NCBI GenBank assembly: GCA_020137815.1
Contig: CM035362.1
Span: 646,605 to 710,604 of the forward strand
Reading direction: 5' to 3'
Length of the DNA stretch: 64,000 nt
Source of the DNA: Hormiphora californensis
Lineage: Eukaryota; Ctenophora; Tentaculata; Cydippida; Pleurobrachiidae
Under the pieces are notes generated by a model. The model worked only from the letters and a program-made list of their open reading frames with translations, did not search any database and was not told the DNA's origin. The translations under genes were made by a program, and so were the position numbers. The stretch's first letter is position 1. Each line of letters begins with the position of its first letter. Below are positions 61,518 through 64,000 of the stretch, one piece after another.

Positions 61518-63061
61518 GTTAGTACTTCTGGGTGATCAAGGAGTGGGAGCTTTCTGGTCTTAGTCTGTGATGAGTGTTTTTAATGGGATGTTGATTCGGC
61601 AGGGGCAGAGCACTTCTCCATTGATATCGCATTCATTGATTTGTCGGGGTTTTGGTTTTATTTTCTTTTTTTTTCTCTCGTTAAAACGCATGGTACAGGT
61701 TATAGCTGTTGATGAATTGGAGTCTGTCCAAATTAACGTTTAAACGTTTCGCTCTCAACCCTTTAGTACACCAATCACTATAGCTATCCGACAACTAGCT
61801 AGGTGAGAAAGATAGTTAGGTCCCTAGCTATCACTACAGTTCTCTATCTCCACCCCTCTTTATCTCGTTGTACATTATCATTATATTCCGGGTATTGTAA
61901 TAGTTGTATCTTCTGCATAAACGATTTAATATTCTCTGTATCCCAATTGACTGGTTATTAACACGTCCTTGAGGGGAAGGGGTGTATCTAGCACTATCCG
62001 TGTGTTAAACGTAGTACAGTCCTATTGCACAAGCTAACTACCGCTATACAATTTAGTTTTCCAGTTTTTTTTTTCAGAATGATTATTGCGAAAATAATCG
62101 ATTTCAAATTCGAGACAAAATCATATTATGTAAGCCCTATTTAATTCGCCATTCCCTCGATAAAACCAGCGCATCTTTACTATTTGTGCCTTAAACCCGC
62201 CCTATAAAATTCCGAAGTTAAATTGTGTGATAATATCCTACGTGCTAAGCGTAACGGCTAATAATAGTAGTCTGCGGAATGCCCGCCTGTCTCTGAACTC
62301 TTTAGTTACGGGTCTAACTCTAGTTACGGGTCTAACTTTCTTGCATTAGTCAGCTTTCCATCTGGTCGAGATTTCGCTTAATACCGGTGATTAGTTAGAG
62401 ATTTAGCTAGAGATTTAGTTAGAGATGTCGAAGTAATGGCGCTGAAGAGGTCACACCGTCTGTTGGATATACGAGCCCGGCCCAGCTCTCTTCAGTTTCA
62501 TATATTTTGTAGTGAAATAAGAGACTGGCACTGCTTATAGTACACCTCTGAGTACTGTCACTTTCACTGCTACTTTCACGCTGTCTACTACCACGTTGGA
62601 TAATATGCAGTGGCTTGGAACAAGCTACATATCTTGTCATGGAACTTCTCAGTTCCTTTTTAGTACCACATCTTGTACTTCGCTGCTCCTCTTCTTTTGA
62701 AACCCTCCATCGCTGCTCCTCTTCTTTTGCAACCCTCCATCACTCTGCATTTCAGAACAGCTTTACAGTACCAACTACTGCTTTGAGCGGTGTCTGTCCC
62801 TCCTTTGTACAAGCCACTACTACAAGCTGTTCTCACCCCACCCCAAAGCCATTAGCAGCAGTACACGATACTCTGCTGCTGTTTCATTCTCTTTTCTTGT
62901 TCTCTATCTCTCAAATATATTATTCCCTTGTAGGACATACCCATTTTTCTGTCTATAGCTGGAGTGCTACATTATTCTATTACAACTAGTACCAACAACT
63001 TGCTGTGGCTGTAGTAGACTCGATGTCTCTCTTTGCTTTACCTTTCCTATTCTTCTCTATC
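61518..63061. other. no exon recognised downstream of the coiled-coil gene
   Basis: A TTTGAAACCCTCCATCGCTGCTCCTCTTCT-like unit is duplicated near 62680-62740. No supported coding exon. Confidence 0.4.
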
Positions 63062-63067
63062 TCTCTC

Positions 63068-63162
<95 letters not shown>

Positions 63163-63168
63163 TTCTTT
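63062..63168. repeat. (CT)n microsatellite
   Basis: CT array with TTTC interruptions at its right end. Confidence 0.95.
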
Positions 63169-63771
63169 CTGCCTTCATAATTTCTCTTCACACGTGACGC
63201 ACACACTTTTTGCACCAAAAGTTGACACTCGCTCGCAGGTTTTTCTCCCAATATTGTGGTTTTTGTCGTGCTATAAGCTTGCATTTAGAGAAACAACTGT
63301 CATGCCTTACAATTTGGGCTCAAAATAACCATCCCCTTTACGGACCTTAACTCATAAAACAGTTACAAAAATTCCGTCGTACTTTCAACATTTCCCTCTC
63401 GTTCCTTTAAAATTAGTACGAAAACTGTAGTTCTCCCTCTTGCTTTATAGAGATTTCATGTGTCAAAATTATACGGACAAGTTCTATATTTATACAGTTG
63501 CAAAATCCAAACTACAAAGAATTTGCTTCTTTCTATCTTCTACCTACCCTCCCGTCTTGTTCTCTCCCTAGTTAAAGTAACAATCTCTCCTCCTCCCTCT
63601 CCTTGTTTTCTCCAGCTGTGATGTACTGGATATCTCGTTCTTGTCTAAACTGCCACCTACTTTGAACCTGGTGCACTTCTCACTACAACTGTCTACTGCA
63701 GAAATTGCGTAATTTCAGTTGTTAATTGGATACTGCAGTGCAGAACTCCCCCATTCTACCCTTCAGTCTTT

Positions 63772-63775
<4 letters not shown>

Positions 63776-63860
<85 letters not shown>
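63776..63860. repeat. (CT)n microsatellite
   Basis: Nearly pure CT array; the flanks to 64000 hold no recognised gene. Confidence 0.95.
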
Positions 63861-63861
<1 letters not shown>

Positions 63862-64000
63862 ATTCTCTGTGACACTGTCTTGCAAGCATATGATATGTAG
63901 TGTGTTTCTTCTTCAATTGTTCAATACAATTCCACTGCATCATTTCTCCAGTTATCGATAATCATTAATCACTCTCCGATTGGTGCGAAACAGATTTTTA

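Overview
The window looks like nuclear DNA from an early-branching or otherwise non-model animal; a marine sponge or similar invertebrate is my best guess, which is inference. The reasons are compact intron-rich genes with canonical GT-AG junctions and mostly 100-500 bp introns, eukaryote-only families (ceramide synthase, ESCRT-III CHMP1, ABHD4/5, a class A GPCR, PLAC8), and a DZIP1-type cilium protein, which points to an animal. Very long CT/GA microsatellites and many foldback (inverted-repeat) mobile elements fill the spaces. Most long open reading frames here are microsatellite translations, so genes were rebuilt exon by exon from splice sites, reading-phase agreement and family motifs.

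Layout: 1-1.4 kb, a foldback element with a nested insertion carrying three tandem RFX-type X-box sequences. 2.9-4.0 kb, a PLAC8-domain gene (+). 5.3-9.6 kb, a ceramide synthase (-). 11.4-12.1 kb, a secretory FKBP with an inserted segment (-). 12.1-24.0 kb, gene-poor: one copy of a 1.65 kb dispersed repeat, a TTAA-flanked piggyBac-like element, a CAGT tetranucleotide array, and an error-prone homopolymer tract. 24.1-26.2 kb, a seven-exon class A GPCR (+). 27.7-28.6 kb, a RING/zinc-finger protein ending in a CaaX box (-). 29.0-32.3 kb, a ten-exon ABHD4/5-type hydrolase with a 931 bp palindrome in one intron (-). 32.3-35.9 kb, a tRNA-Val-like sequence and the second, inverted copy of the 1.65 kb repeat. 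36.0-37.1 kb, CHMP1 (-), whose conserved C-terminal motif is out of frame. 41.3-43.7 kb, a short DZIP1-like gene (+), converging 24 bp from a coiled-coil, single-membrane-span gene at 43.7-47.5 kb (-). 48.5-52.3 kb, a 3.7 kb TTAA-flanked composite foldback element. 55.8-57.3 kb, a membrane-anchored repeat protein (+). 58.6-61.5 kb, the 5' part of a coiled-coil gene (+) that probably runs past the last exon found.

The genes do not form one pathway. Several concern membranes (sphingolipid synthesis, lipid hydrolysis, ESCRT-III scission, membrane-anchored coiled coils) and one is ciliary. The most unusual material is the mobile and repeat fraction: two TTAA-flanked elements lacking a transposase, a 17-base core shared by two different palindromes, and a roughly 19-base imperfect palindrome that recurs ten times.
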